64,000 nt of DNA. It comes from Natronolimnobius baerhuensis. Its GTDB lineage: Archaea; Halobacteriota; Halobacteria; Halobacteriales; Natrialbaceae. Shown here one piece after another: positions 25,421 through 33,709 of this stretch. Positions within the stretch are counted from its first letter, which is position 1. Each line of letters opens with the position of its first letter. Location of the stretch: positions 868,001 to 932,000 of the forward strand of contig NZ_MWPH01000002.1 of NCBI RefSeq assembly GCF_002177135.1. The letters are read 5' to 3'. The notes below the pieces were generated by a model, which was given only the letters and a program-made list of their open reading frames with translations, did no database searches and was not told where the DNA came from. The translations under genes and the position numbers were made by a program.

Positions 25421-26509
25421 ATGACGCTCGATATCGCCCAGTTCCACGCCGACGCCGTCTCGACGCCCTCACACGAGGACGTGACCGAAATGCGCGAGCT
25501 ACTGGTCGACACGCTCGAGGACGCCGGCCTCGAGTCCGAGGTCGATGATCTCGGAAACGTCCTCGCGCGTCGCGGTGCTGCAGACGCGACGGGTCCGCAT
25601 ATCGTCCTGAACACCCATATCGACACCGTCGCTCCGCACGTCCCCTACGAGCGCGAGGGCGACATCGTCCGCGGGCGCGGGGCCTGCGACGCGAAGGGAC
25701 CGCTTGCCGCCCTTCTCGCCGCGTTTTTGCGCATCGAACCCGAGGCCGGGACACTGACCCTCGCGATCACCACCGACGAAGAGACGCTGATGACCGGTGC
25801 GGCGGAACTCGAGGAGACGCTGGCCCCCGCAGCCGACGGCTTCATCGTCGGCGAGCCAACCGATCTCGACGTCTGTATCGCCGCCCGCGGCCAGTGCGAG
25901 GGGACGATCACTATCGAGGGCGAGAGCGGCCACGCCGCGAAGGTGCCTGCCGACCGAAACGCCGTTTTCGGCCTCTCGAGCGTGCTCGAAGCCCTCCGGA
26001 GCTACGACGAGGCGGCCGGACCGGGCGCGGACGACGTGCTCGGCGAACCGAAACTGACGGCGACGATGCTCGAGGGCGGCGACGCGCCGAATCGCGTGCC
26101 CGACGCTGCGACGCTCACGTTCGACCGGCGCAGCGTCCCACCGGAGACGAGCGAGTCGTTCCGAGTGGATCTCGAGGACTCTCTCGAAGAGCGCGTTCCG
26201 GATGCGCTCGAGGTGTCAATCGACCTCATTCGCCCCGATACGCCGTTCCCGAAGGCATTCGTGACGGACTCGGACGACCCGCTGGTTCGAACGCTGGCGG
26301 ACGAAAGCGGCGGCGAAGTCCGCCCGTTCGGCGCGGCCACCGAGGCTGGCTTTTTTGCGACCCACGCGCCGACTGTCGTCTTCGGCCCGGGCGTGCTCTC
26401 GGACGCGGAGGGTGGCGTTGCCCACGCCGAGCGAGAGTACGTTCGGCTCTCGGATATCGAGACGGCCGCGAATGTCCTCACAGACGCCATCGACGAGTTG
26501 GTATCGTAG
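25421..26509 (+). CDS. dapE: succinyl-diaminopimelate desuccinylase
   Basis: 362 residues of the M20 metallopeptidase family. Zinc-site residues in order: LNTHIDTVAPH (His, Asp), GRGACDAKGPLAALL (bridging Asp), ITTDEETLMTGAAELEE (general-base Glu and ligand Glu), FIVGEPTDL (Asp), and GGVAHAEREYV (last His). A dimerisation domain lies between about 170 and 285. It removes succinate from N-succinyl-LL-diaminopimelate, so this pathway goes dapD-dapC-dapE. It would normally produce LL-DAP for DapF epimerisation. Confidence 0.92.
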   Translation: MTLDIAQFHADAVSTPSHEDVTEMRELLVDTLEDAGLESEVDDLGNVLARRGAADATGPHIVLNTHIDTVAPHVPYEREGDIVRGRGACDAKGPLAALLAAFLRIEPEAGTLTLAITTDEETLMTGAAELEETLAPAADGFIVGEPTDLDVCIAARGQCEGTITIEGESGHAAKVPADRNAVFGLSSVLEALRSYDEAAGPGADDVLGEPKLTATMLEGGDAPNRVPDAATLTFDRRSVPPETSESFRVDLEDSLEERVPDALEVSIDLIRPDTPFPKAFVTDSDDPLVRTLADESGGEVRPFGAATEAGFFATHAPTVVFGPGVLSDAEGGVAHAEREYVRLSDIETAANVLTDAIDELVS

Positions 26510-26565
26510 CCTCGAGTGCTCGTCTCGGTCGGGACGACTGGAACACTCACAATCGCACACTGACG

Positions 26566-26691
26566 CTACTGCGATTCTTGATCCTCGTTTTCTTCAGCAT
26601 CCGCGTTCCACACATGCAGTCCGTAGAGTCCAGCTAGCGCCGGTATGAGCGCTACAGCGAAAAAGAGAAGCAGAAACATCCTTTCAACCAT
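26566..26691 (-). CDS. small single-span membrane protein
   Basis: 41 residues from ATG 26691: MVERMFLLLFFAVALIPALA, then GLYGLHVWNADAEENEDQES. One hydrophobic helix and a very acidic tail. A TATA box sits 26-31 bases upstream (26717-26722), which supports a real leaderless gene rather than a chance frame; the longer frame to 26823 would have no such support. Function is unknown. Confidence 0.5.
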   Translation of the reverse strand: MVERMFLLLFFAVALIPALAGLYGLHVWNADAEENEDQESQ

Positions 26692-26716
26692 TGTCTTGGT
26701 ATACGACGATGGTTGA

Positions 26717-26722
26717 ATATAT
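26717..26722 (-). promoter_or_regulatory. TATA box of the small membrane-protein gene
   Basis: ATATAT at 26717-26722 in the AT-rich stretch GAATATATGAT, 26-31 bases before the ATG at 26691 on the minus strand. Confidence 0.5.
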
Positions 26723-26930
26723 GATAGTATGGGTTGCGAGGCGTCTGGGTAGCTCGTCTCGTCGTGCAGTGTGATCCCCGAACCGTTCTTTTGGCTCTGC
26801 CTCCGGCTACCGACGAAGGACACTGGAGGACACGTTATGAAGCGACTGTGGCTGTGCGATCAAGCCGGCACCCTTCCCAACCAACTCACTGAAGCCTTGA
26901 GTCGACACTCGGGGGCACTCAAAATCTGAG

Positions 26931-26953
26931 ATAGAGAGTATTAACTTCTCTAT
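26931..26953 (-). terminator. candidate purB terminator hairpin
   Basis: The minus strand can form a 7-bp stem, ATAGAGA/TCTCTAT, with a 9-base loop, overlapping the purB stop codon (TAG at 26950-26952). A second small stem, CTCA-GATTT-TGAG, with a T-run follows. Archaeal termination mainly needs the T-run, so this is a suggestion only. Confidence 0.35.
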
Positions 26954-28335
26954 ACGTCGTCGACCAGTTCGTCCGCGACGCCCGTGTAGCCGGTCGGCGT
27001 CAGCGCGCGCAGTTCCTCGCGAACCGACTCGTCTACCTCGAGGTCGTCGAACAGCTCTCGGAAGTCCTCGAGCGTCACCGATTTCCCGCGCGTGAGGGCT
27101 TTGACTTGCTCGTAGGCGTCTTCCTGCCCCTCACGGCGGAGGATCGTCTGGACGGCCTCGCCGATGATTTCGGGGGTCGACTCGAGGTCGTCGCGCATGA
27201 CGTGTTCGTTGGGGACGACCTTCGAGAGGCCGGCAGCGGCCTTGGTGTAGCCGATCAGGCAGTGAGCGAAGGCCGAGCCGATGTTGCGTTTGACGGTCGA
27301 ATCGGAGAGGTCACGCTGTAGTCTCGAGGTGGTGACGTAATCGGCGAGGAACGTGAGATCCGAGTTGGCCTTCGAGAGGTTCCCTTCGCTGTTCTCGAAG
27401 TCGATTGGGTTGACCTTGTGAGGCATCGTCGAGGAGCCGGTTTCGCCTTCGACGGCTTCCTGACCGAGGTAGCGATCCGAGACGTAGAGCCACATATCCA
27501 GATCGAGGTCGAGCAGCACGTCGTTCGCGCCGCGGAAGGCGTCGAAGACGGCCGCGAGGTCGTCACACGGGTTGACCTGCGTCGTGAGTGGCTCGAACTC
27601 GAGGCCGAGTCCCTCGGTGACGAATTCGTTTGCGAACGCCTGCCAGTCGACATCGGGGTAGGCCGCGACGTGGGCGGCGTAGGTGCCGGATGCGCCGCCG
27701 AGTTTGCCGCGCAGGTCGTCGGCTGCTGCCGTGATGCGCCCCGTTGCACGCCCAAGTCGGGAGGCGTAGACGGCCATCTCTTTGCCGAAGGTAGTCGGTG
27801 TCGCGGGCTGGCCGTGCGTTCGCGCGAGCATCGGCAGATCGCGGTGCTCGCGGGCCATCTCGGCGAGGGTGTCCTGCAGGTCGTACAGTTCCGGCAGGAG
27901 CACCTCCGAGACGGCGTCACTGACGAGCAGCCGGTGGGCGAGGTTGTTCACGTCCTCGCTGGTCAGCCCGAAGTGGATCCAGGCCGAGGCGTTGCTATCC
28001 TCGTCGAGATGGTGCCGAATGAAGTACTCGACTGCCTTCACGTCGTGATTTGTCGCATCGAACTCAGCGTGGCCCTCCGTCTCGAGTTTTTTGACTAATT
28101 GGGCGTCCTCTTCGGCGAAGTGTTTGTACAGTCCGCGCAGGTGTTTGCGCTCCTCGAGGCCGATTTCTAGCGGCGTGGCCTCGAGGTCTGCGAGTGCGAT
28201 CAGATATTCGACTTCGACGCGGACGCGAGCGCGCATAAGCGCGGCTTCGCTCGCGTACGGCGACAGCGGTGCGGTCCGGCCACTGTAGCGCCCGTCCAGC
28301 GGCGAGACGGCGTACAGTGCGTCAGTTTCGGTCAT
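26950..28335 (-). CDS. purB: adenylosuccinate lyase
   Basis: 461 residues from ATG 28335. It is a fumarase/aspartase-superfamily enzyme that acts twice in purine synthesis (SAICAR to AICAR, adenylosuccinate to AMP). The N-terminus YAVSPLDGRYSGRTAPLSPY is the PurB type, SEDVNNLAHRLLVSDAV and MLARTHGQPATPTTFGKEMAV carry the catalytic His, and GSSTMPHKVNPIDFENSEGN is the fumarate-lyase signature with the mobile catalytic Ser loop. An upstream in-frame start would add nine residues. It is divergent from the purNH gene, 177 bases apart. Confidence 0.96.
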   Translation of the reverse strand: MTETDALYAVSPLDGRYSGRTAPLSPYASEAALMRARVRVEVEYLIALADLEATPLEIGLEERKHLRGLYKHFAEEDAQLVKKLETEGHAEFDATNHDVKAVEYFIRHHLDEDSNASAWIHFGLTSEDVNNLAHRLLVSDAVSEVLLPELYDLQDTLAEMAREHRDLPMLARTHGQPATPTTFGKEMAVYASRLGRATGRITAAADDLRGKLGGASGTYAAHVAAYPDVDWQAFANEFVTEGLGLEFEPLTTQVNPCDDLAAVFDAFRGANDVLLDLDLDMWLYVSDRYLGQEAVEGETGSSTMPHKVNPIDFENSEGNLSKANSDLTFLADYVTTSRLQRDLSDSTVKRNIGSAFAHCLIGYTKAAAGLSKVVPNEHVMRDDLESTPEIIGEAVQTILRREGQEDAYEQVKALTRGKSVTLEDFRELFDDLEVDESVREELRALTPTGYTGVADELVDDV

Positions 28336-28512
28336 TGTGCGACCCTTTCCAGCGCGGTCCAAAAGCGTGTCGAAAGCCGGTTCCCGAAAGGGCCACGAGC
28401 GTGCACATCTCGAGCATCCTGTGGACTATTCTCGAGTGTGTAATACACGAACGTGAATACTTCGGGCCGAAAGACCGCAACGGCTTTCCCGTTCGCGGCT
28501 GGCCATGCTAGT

Positions 28513-30147
28513 ATGACGCGAATCGCCGGGATGGCCGGCAACCGAGGGCGTAATCTGTTGAACATCGCCGACCGACAACCGGGCGGAGCCGACCTCGCCG
28601 TCGTACTGACGAACAGTGAGGACGCGCCAGTACTCGAGGCCGCAGCCGACCGCGGGATTCCGACCGAAGTCGTCCCACAGGGCAACATGAGCCGCAGCGA
28701 GCACGAGGAAGCTGTGCTCGAGGCCCTGTCGGACTACGAGTTTGACCTGGTCTGTCTGGACGGCTACATGCGTATTCTCTCGGAGACGTTCCTCGACGAC
28801 GCGCCGACGACGCTGAACGTGCACCCCTCCTTGCTGCCCGCGTTCCCCGGCATGGACGCCTGGGGCGATGCACTCGAGGCGGATGTCTCGGTCACGGGCT
28901 GTACAGTCCACGTCGTGACGGACGCGACTGACGAGGATGGCGAGGTCCTCGAGAACGAAGTTGACGGCGGCCCAATCGTCACGCAGGAGCCGATTCCGGT
29001 CTACGAGGGCGACGACGCCGAGAGCCTGAAAGAGCGCGTCCTCTACGAGGGCGAGTTCCGCGCGTACCCGCGGGCGGTGAAGTGGTTCGCGGAGGGCGCA
29101 GTCGACGTGGATCTCGAGGCGGGCGAGGTCTCGGTCGATAGCGATGTCGCTACCGTGGGAGATGACGACCATGATGGGCTTCCGTCCCGTCGACTCGTCT
29201 CGAGCGACCGACTCGACACGCTCCGCTACGGGGAGAACCCGCATCAGGACGCGGCGGTCTACGCCGACTACACCTGTGACGAGGCGAGCGTTATCCACGC
29301 CGATCAGCTGAACGAGGGCGCGAAGGCACTCTCGTACAACAACTACAACGACGCCGACGGCGCGCTCAACCTCATCAAAGAGTTCGACGAGCCCGCGGCG
29401 GCAGTCATCAAACACACCAATCCCGCAGGCTGCGCGACAGCGGATTCGCTCGCCGAGGCCTACGAGAAGGCGCTCTCGACGGACCCGATGAGCGCCTTCG
29501 GCGGCATCGTCGCGCTCAACCGCGAGTGTGACGCCGCGACCGCCGAGCAGATCATCGACTCCTTCAAAGAGGTCGTCGTCGCCCCTGGCTACAGCGAGGA
29601 CGCCCTCGAGGTCCTCTTCGAGAAGGATAACCTGCGTGTACTCGACGTTGGTGAACTGGGCGAGCGCACCGAACGGTTCACCGAGAAGCCGCTGGTCGGC
29701 GGTCGACTCGTTCAGGAGCGCGACCTGCAGTCGATTTCGGTCGACGACCTCGAGGTCGTTACCGACCGCGAACCCACCGAGGAGGAACTCGAGTCGATGA
29801 CCTTCGCGTGGCAGACGCTCAAACACGTCAAATCGAACGGCATCCTCTTTGCAGACGGGACGGAGACGGTCGGCATCGGCATGGGACAGGTCTCTCGAGT
29901 CGACGCGGTCCGCCTCGCGGCGATGAAGGCCGACGAACACGCCGAGGGCAAGGACGCCGAGGGCGCAGTGATGGCTTCAGATGCCTTCTTCCCGTTCCCA
30001 GATGGTCTCGAGGAGGCCGCCGAGGCGGGCATCGAGGCGGTCGTCCAGCCCGGTGGCTCGGTCAACGACGACGACGTGATCGAAGCCGCGAACGAACACG
30101 ACATCGCGATGGCGTTTACGGGACAGCGGTCGTTCCGTCACGATTAG
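28513..30147 (+). CDS. purH: fusion: PurN-like GAR formyltransferase + AICAR formyltransferase (PurH C-domain)
   Basis: 544 residues. Residues 1 to about 200 are a glycinamide-ribonucleotide formyltransferase-type domain: RGRNLLNIADR, AVVLTNSEDAPVLEAAADRG, DLVCLDGYMRILSETFLDD, NVHPSLLPAFPGMDAWGDAL (the catalytic N-H-P-S-L), and CTVHVVTDATDEDGEVLENE (Asp). The rest is the AICAR transformylase half of PurH: LRYGENPHQDAAVYADY, LSYNNYNDADGALNLI, IKHTNPAGCATADSL, SDAFFPFPDGLEEAAEAG, and the C-terminal FTGQRSFRHD. The IMP-cyclohydrolase (MGS) domain that normally begins PurH is absent, so ring closure presumably relies on another enzyme such as PurO. I chose ATG 28513 over GTG 28453. A partial second copy of its 3' end lies downstream. 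Confidence 0.9.
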   Translation: MTRIAGMAGNRGRNLLNIADRQPGGADLAVVLTNSEDAPVLEAAADRGIPTEVVPQGNMSRSEHEEAVLEALSDYEFDLVCLDGYMRILSETFLDDAPTTLNVHPSLLPAFPGMDAWGDALEADVSVTGCTVHVVTDATDEDGEVLENEVDGGPIVTQEPIPVYEGDDAESLKERVLYEGEFRAYPRAVKWFAEGAVDVDLEAGEVSVDSDVATVGDDDHDGLPSRRLVSSDRLDTLRYGENPHQDAAVYADYTCDEASVIHADQLNEGAKALSYNNYNDADGALNLIKEFDEPAAAVIKHTNPAGCATADSLAEAYEKALSTDPMSAFGGIVALNRECDAATAEQIIDSFKEVVVAPGYSEDALEVLFEKDNLRVLDVGELGERTERFTEKPLVGGRLVQERDLQSISVDDLEVVTDREPTEEELESMTFAWQTLKHVKSNGILFADGTETVGIGMGQVSRVDAVRLAAMKADEHAEGKDAEGAVMASDAFFPFPDGLEEAAEAGIEAVVQPGGSVNDDDVIEAANEHDIAMAFTGQRSFRHD

Positions 30148-30270
30148 CATCTGCGAACGAATGAAGTGAGTGAGCAGCTTTTTGGCCCAGATTTTTGCGT
30201 GAGGGTGAACGAAGTGAACCCGAGCGGAAAAAGGTGGATCAGCGATGGCGTTTACGGGACAGCGGTCGTT
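30106..30270 (+). repeat. direct duplication of the purH 3' end
   Basis: A 29-base segment, GCGATGGCGTTTACGGGACA plus nine more bases, occurs at 30106-30134 (inside purNH) and identically at 30242-30270 in the intergenic region. Downstream of each copy the reading frame still encodes the same tail, FRHD then a stop (CGT CAC GAT TAG against AGA CAC GAC TGA). Between the copies lies degenerate repeat-like sequence. The second copy is probably a relic of an orthologous purH end. Confidence 0.75.
30155..30240. repeat. degenerate haloarchaeal intergenic repeat
   Basis: Between the two purH tails: GCGAACGAATGAAGTGAGTG at 30153-30172 and GTGAACGAAGTGAACCC at 30204-30220 share the AACGAA(T)GAAGTGA motif, and T- and A-rich runs surround them (CTTTTTGG, GGAAAAAGG). 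This style of sequence recurs in haloarchaeal intergenic DNA, for instance around 12590-12745 here. It may have mediated the duplication that surrounds it. Confidence 0.4.
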
Positions 30271-30393
30271 CAGACACGACTGAGCGAACGCGAAGTCGTT
30301 TTGAAACTTGAGAGACGAGCGACGCGACTCGAGAGTAAAAGACTCATTTCACCTACCCGAGGTGATTTTGGTGTGTCGATCCAAGGGTACTGT

Positions 30394-31152
30394 ATGGACC
30401 GACGACAGTTTCTCGCAGCGGCAGGCGTTGGCGTCGCAGCGACGACAGCGGGTTGTACCGGGAACGTACTCAGCACGGATGACGAACCGGGGTCGGGTGC
30501 TGAAACCGGCAGCGTGACAGACCGAGAGATTACCGTCAGCGCGGAGGGCGACGTCGAGACGGACCCCGATGAGGCCGAACTCTCCATCGGCGTCGAATCA
30601 CGCGGCGACAGTTCCCAAGCGGCGACTGACGAACTCGCCGCCGATGCCGAGCAACTGCGCGACGCACTCGAGGACCTCGAGATTCCGGAGGACAACGTCG
30701 AGGAGGGCCAGTACCGCGTCACCCCGGTACACAACCGTGACGACGACGTCGAGGAGTTCCGCGGCGTCCGCTCTTTCGACGTGACGCTCGAGGACACCAA
30801 CCGGGTCGGCGAGGTCATCGACGCCGCGGTCGAAGCGGGCGCTGACAATATCGGCCGCGTCAACTTCACGTTGGCCGAGGAAACGCGCGACGACTTGCGA
30901 ACCGACGCAATCGACGCCGCCCTCGAGCGTGCAGACAACGAAGCCGAACACGTTGCAACGAACCGTGGCGTCGAACTAACGGGCACGAACTCCGTCACGA
31001 CGAGCGACGTTCGCGTTCACTCCGTCCGATACGATGCCGGTCAGGACATGCTCGCTGCAGACGACGCCGCCGCAACAGGGACGGAAATCGACGCCGATCC
31101 GGTGAGCGTGACTGCGAGCGTCAGCGTCAGTTACGGCTTTACGGACGCCTAA
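30394..31152 (+). CDS. Tat lipoprotein with SIMPL (DUF541) domain
   Basis: 252 residues from ATG 30394. The signal has DRRQFLAAAGVGVAATTAGC with lipobox Cys at residue 20. The mature portion is the SIMPL/DUF541 fold: ITVSAEGDVETDPDEAELSI, VEEGQYRVTPVHNRDDDVEEF, FRGVRSFDVTLEDTNRVGEV, and the DAVEAGADNIGRVNF-like segment with RTDAIDAALERADNEAEHVA. Bacterial SIMPL proteins (BP26/OMP28 type) form channel-like oligomers; the role in archaeal surface layers is unknown. It lies after the repeat region, so it may be a separate unit from purNH. Confidence 0.85.
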   Translation: MDRRQFLAAAGVGVAATTAGCTGNVLSTDDEPGSGAETGSVTDREITVSAEGDVETDPDEAELSIGVESRGDSSQAATDELAADAEQLRDALEDLEIPEDNVEEGQYRVTPVHNRDDDVEEFRGVRSFDVTLEDTNRVGEVIDAAVEAGADNIGRVNFTLAEETRDDLRTDAIDAALERADNEAEHVATNRGVELTGTNSVTTSDVRVHSVRYDAGQDMLAADDAAATGTEIDADPVSVTASVSVSYGFTDA

Positions 31153-31206
31153 CTCCGGGTTCAGCTCTCGAAAACGAACGAAACAAAAATTGGGACGGGT
31201 GCGGTC

Positions 31207-32283
31207 TCAGTCGTCGGCGGGAACGGCCGTCGTTGCTCGCGTATCGCCCATTGCGAGGACGTCATCAAAGAAGTCGAGGGTGTCCTCTGGGCCGGGGTTG
31301 GCTTCGGGGTGGTACTGGCGGGTGATGACGTCGTAGTCGACGCCGTCGATCCCTTCGGGCGTGTCGTCGTTGACGTTGATCTGGGTAATCTCGAGGTGTT
31401 CGCCGGGATCGGCGACGGTGTAGCCGTGGTTCTGCGTGGTCATGACGACCTTTCCGGACTCGAGGTCGAGCACTGGCTGGTTGACGCCGCGGTGGCCAAA
31501 GGTCATCTTCTCGGTGGTGCCGCCGAGGGCTTCGGCGACGATCTGCTGGCCGAGACAGATGCCGGCGACGGGCGTGTCCGCGACGAATTCCTCGACGAGG
31601 CTAATTGCCTGCTGGTAGTTCGTTGGGTCGCCGGGGCCGTTCGAGATAAAGAGAATGTCGGGAGAGACGGCCTCGACGTCGGCAACGCTTGCGTCGTACG
31701 GCAGGACGTGGACCTCGGCGTTGCGGGCGACCAGCGAGTCGACAATCGAGCCTTTCGCGCCACAGTCGACGAGGGCGACGGTTTCGCCGTCGTTGTCAGC
31801 GCCGTAGACTTCGGGTTCGTCGACGCTGACCTGTGCGCCGATGTCGGTGTGTTCGCTCATCCCCTTGCACTGCTCGAGTTGCTCGAGTGCGTCGTCTTCG
31901 GTGACGTCATCGCCGACGGCGATGCCGCATTTCATCGCCCCCTCGTCGCGGATGTCAGTGACGACTTCGCGGGTGTCGAGGTGGTCGACGGCTGGGACAC
32001 CTTCTGCCTCGAGCCACTCGGCGACGTCTTCGGTGAGTTCCTTTGCGAGGACAGCGCGTGGGTGGATGCGGTCGTCCTCGAATCGTTCTTCTCGGACGCC
32101 GTAGTTGCCGATCAACGGGTACGAGAAGGTCAGAATCTGCTCCTCGTAGGATGGGTCGGTGAGACTCTCTTCGTAGCCGGTATATGCTGTGGTGAAAACC
32201 AGTTCCCCGCGAGCGGTGCCCGGAGCACGTCCACGACCCTCGATGACGTGGCCGCCTTCCAGTGCAACGTACGCTTCTGTCAT
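31207..32283 (-). CDS. carA: carbamoyl-phosphate synthase, small (glutaminase) subunit
   Basis: 358 residues. An N-terminal CPSase-small domain (AYVALEGGHVIEGRG, YTGYEESLTDPSYEEQILTF, GNYGVREE) precedes the class I glutaminase domain with ISNGPGDPTN, the nucleophile Cys in GICLGQQIVAEALGG, and His/Glu in RQYHPEANPGPED. It supplies ammonia to CarB for carbamoyl phosphate used in arginine and pyrimidine synthesis. carB is not in the window. Two copies of the ATTACGAA operator lie at its start (see the Lrp entry), so it is a likely regulatory target. Confidence 0.95.
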   Translation of the reverse strand: MTEAYVALEGGHVIEGRGRAPGTARGELVFTTAYTGYEESLTDPSYEEQILTFSYPLIGNYGVREERFEDDRIHPRAVLAKELTEDVAEWLEAEGVPAVDHLDTREVVTDIRDEGAMKCGIAVGDDVTEDDALEQLEQCKGMSEHTDIGAQVSVDEPEVYGADNDGETVALVDCGAKGSIVDSLVARNAEVHVLPYDASVADVEAVSPDILFISNGPGDPTNYQQAISLVEEFVADTPVAGICLGQQIVAEALGGTTEKMTFGHRGVNQPVLDLESGKVVMTTQNHGYTVADPGEHLEITQINVNDDTPEGIDGVDYDVITRQYHPEANPGPEDTLDFFDDVLAMGDTRATTAVPADD

Positions 32284-32350
32284 TACGAACTACGTATTGA
32301 TCCCACCAACATAAGTGTTGTCTTCGAAGCTCAATTACGAAATTCGTAAT
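32282..32350. promoter_or_regulatory. paired Lrp-type operators in the carA/lrp divergent region
   Basis: ATTACGAAATTCGTAAT at 32334-32350 is a perfect 8-1-8 palindrome. A second site with the same half-site, ATTACGAAC followed by an imperfect arm (6 of 8 matches), lies at 32282-32298 and overlaps the carA start codon. The centres are about 52 bases apart, roughly five helical turns, the sort of phased arrangement Lrp/AsnC octamers use. One site sits over the carA start and the other just upstream of the lrp promoter. Confidence 0.7.
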
Positions 32351-32385
32351 CGGTAAGTGCCCGCTCTCCGTATCGTCGCATCTCC

Positions 32386-32799
32386 ATGGACGAGCTGGAC
32401 CGACAGATCCTCGATATCCTCCGGCGAGACGCCCGGACGCCCTACACCGAGATCGCAGACGAAGTCGAAACGAGCGAGGGAACCGTCCGCAACCGCGTCG
32501 AACGTATGATGGACGATAACGTGATCGAACGCTTTACCATCTCGACCCGGACGGGCAACGTTCAGGCCATGCTCGAGATCGGCGTTGCGGTCGATGTAGA
32601 CACCAAGGCTGTCTCCGAGCGAATGGCCGAGTGGGAAGAAGTCGACCGCGTCTGGATGGTCTCGGGCGAACAGGATATCGTCCTCGTCGTCGACGCCGCG
32701 GACACGCGCGGGGTAAATGATCTCATTACGAAAGCCCGCGATCAGGAGGAGGTCGTCAGCACGAAAACGCGGCTGATCCTCGAGAAACAGCTCGGGTGA
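32386..32799 (+). CDS. Lrp/AsnC-family transcription regulator
   Basis: 137 residues. The N-terminal HTH begins MDELDRQILDILRRDARTPY and continues TEIADEVETSEGTVRNRVER; the C-terminal RAM/ligand-binding domain has AMLEIGVAVDVDTKAVSERM and VNDLITKARDQEEVVSTKTR. AsnC-type proteins respond to amino acids and assemble as octamers around DNA. The divergent neighbour carA and the shared palindromic sites suggest it controls carbamoyl-phosphate, arginine or pyrimidine supply in response to an amino acid, which I cannot identify. Confidence 0.92.
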   Translation: MDELDRQILDILRRDARTPYTEIADEVETSEGTVRNRVERMMDDNVIERFTISTRTGNVQAMLEIGVAVDVDTKAVSERMAEWEEVDRVWMVSGEQDIVLVVDAADTRGVNDLITKARDQEEVVSTKTRLILEKQLG

Positions 32800-32860
32800 G
32801 GGTTCTCGATGGAACAGGGGTCGCGAGTCGCCACCGCCACCTCACACGCCGTTTCGATAT

Positions 32861-33631
32861 TCACAATTCGTCACGTCGCAGGCGCTCGATGAGCTCTGCA
32901 CTGAGTGGCGGGAGCCAGGAGTCCTCTCGAGCAGCAATCTGTGTCAGTTCTGTCGGTGAACACGAAAGAGGGGAGTCAGGATGTTTTCGGCCGTGAATGC
33001 GACGGTAGCCACGCCGGAGGAGTTCATCAACTGGTCCGGTTTCGACTCGTGGTTCGACGCGGCCATCTCGAATCGCATCGACGACTGACTCGGGCGTGCA
33101 GTCGTCGGCGTCGATCAGGGTATAGGCTCGTCCAACTTCGAACGGGAAGTGTGCATCACTGCCGCCAACAATGGGAAGACCGGCCGCCTCAGCAATCCGT
33201 TCGACCAGGGGTTGCGTGCGGGGATGTTTGCCGTTGATTTCGATTGCGTCGAACGGCAGCTCCGCGAACCGAGTCGCTGCCACCTCGCTGTTGCGATACG
33301 GATGCGCGATGATCGCCGCACAGCCGCGGTCGTGTGCCATCTCGACGACTTCCATCGGCGTATGCTCGAGCGGGACGGTCTCGGTCGGCGGATCGGGACC
33401 GACCACGAGGACGTGGCCGTGTGTCGTCGAGATTTCGATGCCGGGAATGACCGAGACCGCGGTAGACGACGCCGGCGTGTAGTAGTCGTGATTCGTGGTG
33501 GCGACACCGTCGAGGCCGCGATAGCTGGCTGCGGCCGCGAGCAGCCGAGCACCGATGGGATCGAATCGGTCGCCCAACCGCCGATGCCCGTGGAAGAATC
33601 GGGTGTGTGCGTGCAGATCCACAGCGTACAT
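32861..33631 (-). CDS. PHP-domain phosphoesterase
   Basis: 256 residues from ATG 33631 (in-frame upstream extension lacks homology and is less likely). The PHP metal-binding motifs are MYAVDLHAHTRFFHG (H-x-H), TNHDYYTP (second His), ISTTHGHVLVVG, AIIAHPYRN (His) and GGSDAHFPFEVG (Asp-His). The domain is found in histidinol-phosphatases, DNA-polymerase proofreading modules and nucleotide 3',5'-bisphosphatases; the last is plausible for a short archaeal copy. Substrate is not determined. It shares a 78-base divergent promoter region with the lipid kinase gene. Confidence 0.9.
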   Translation of the reverse strand: MYAVDLHAHTRFFHGHRRLGDRFDPIGARLLAAAASYRGLDGVATTNHDYYTPASSTAVSVIPGIEISTTHGHVLVVGPDPPTETVPLEHTPMEVVEMAHDRGCAAIIAHPYRNSEVAATRFAELPFDAIEINGKHPRTQPLVERIAEAAGLPIVGGSDAHFPFEVGRAYTLIDADDCTPESVVDAIRDGRVEPRVETGPVDELLRRGYRRIHGRKHPDSPLSCSPTELTQIAAREDSWLPPLSAELIERLRRDEL

Positions 33632-33709
33632 ACTAGCCCTTTGGTGACCCCACGTTGTGAAGCATACGCCGGGGTCGTCCTTTTTTGCTTCCCAGCCGTC
33701 TGCCTCGCT

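Noticed and set aside
28426-29940. 504-residue minus-strand frame antisense to purNH
   Set aside because: The plus strand holds an unmistakable PurN-PurH protein, and the antisense frame has no family resemblance.
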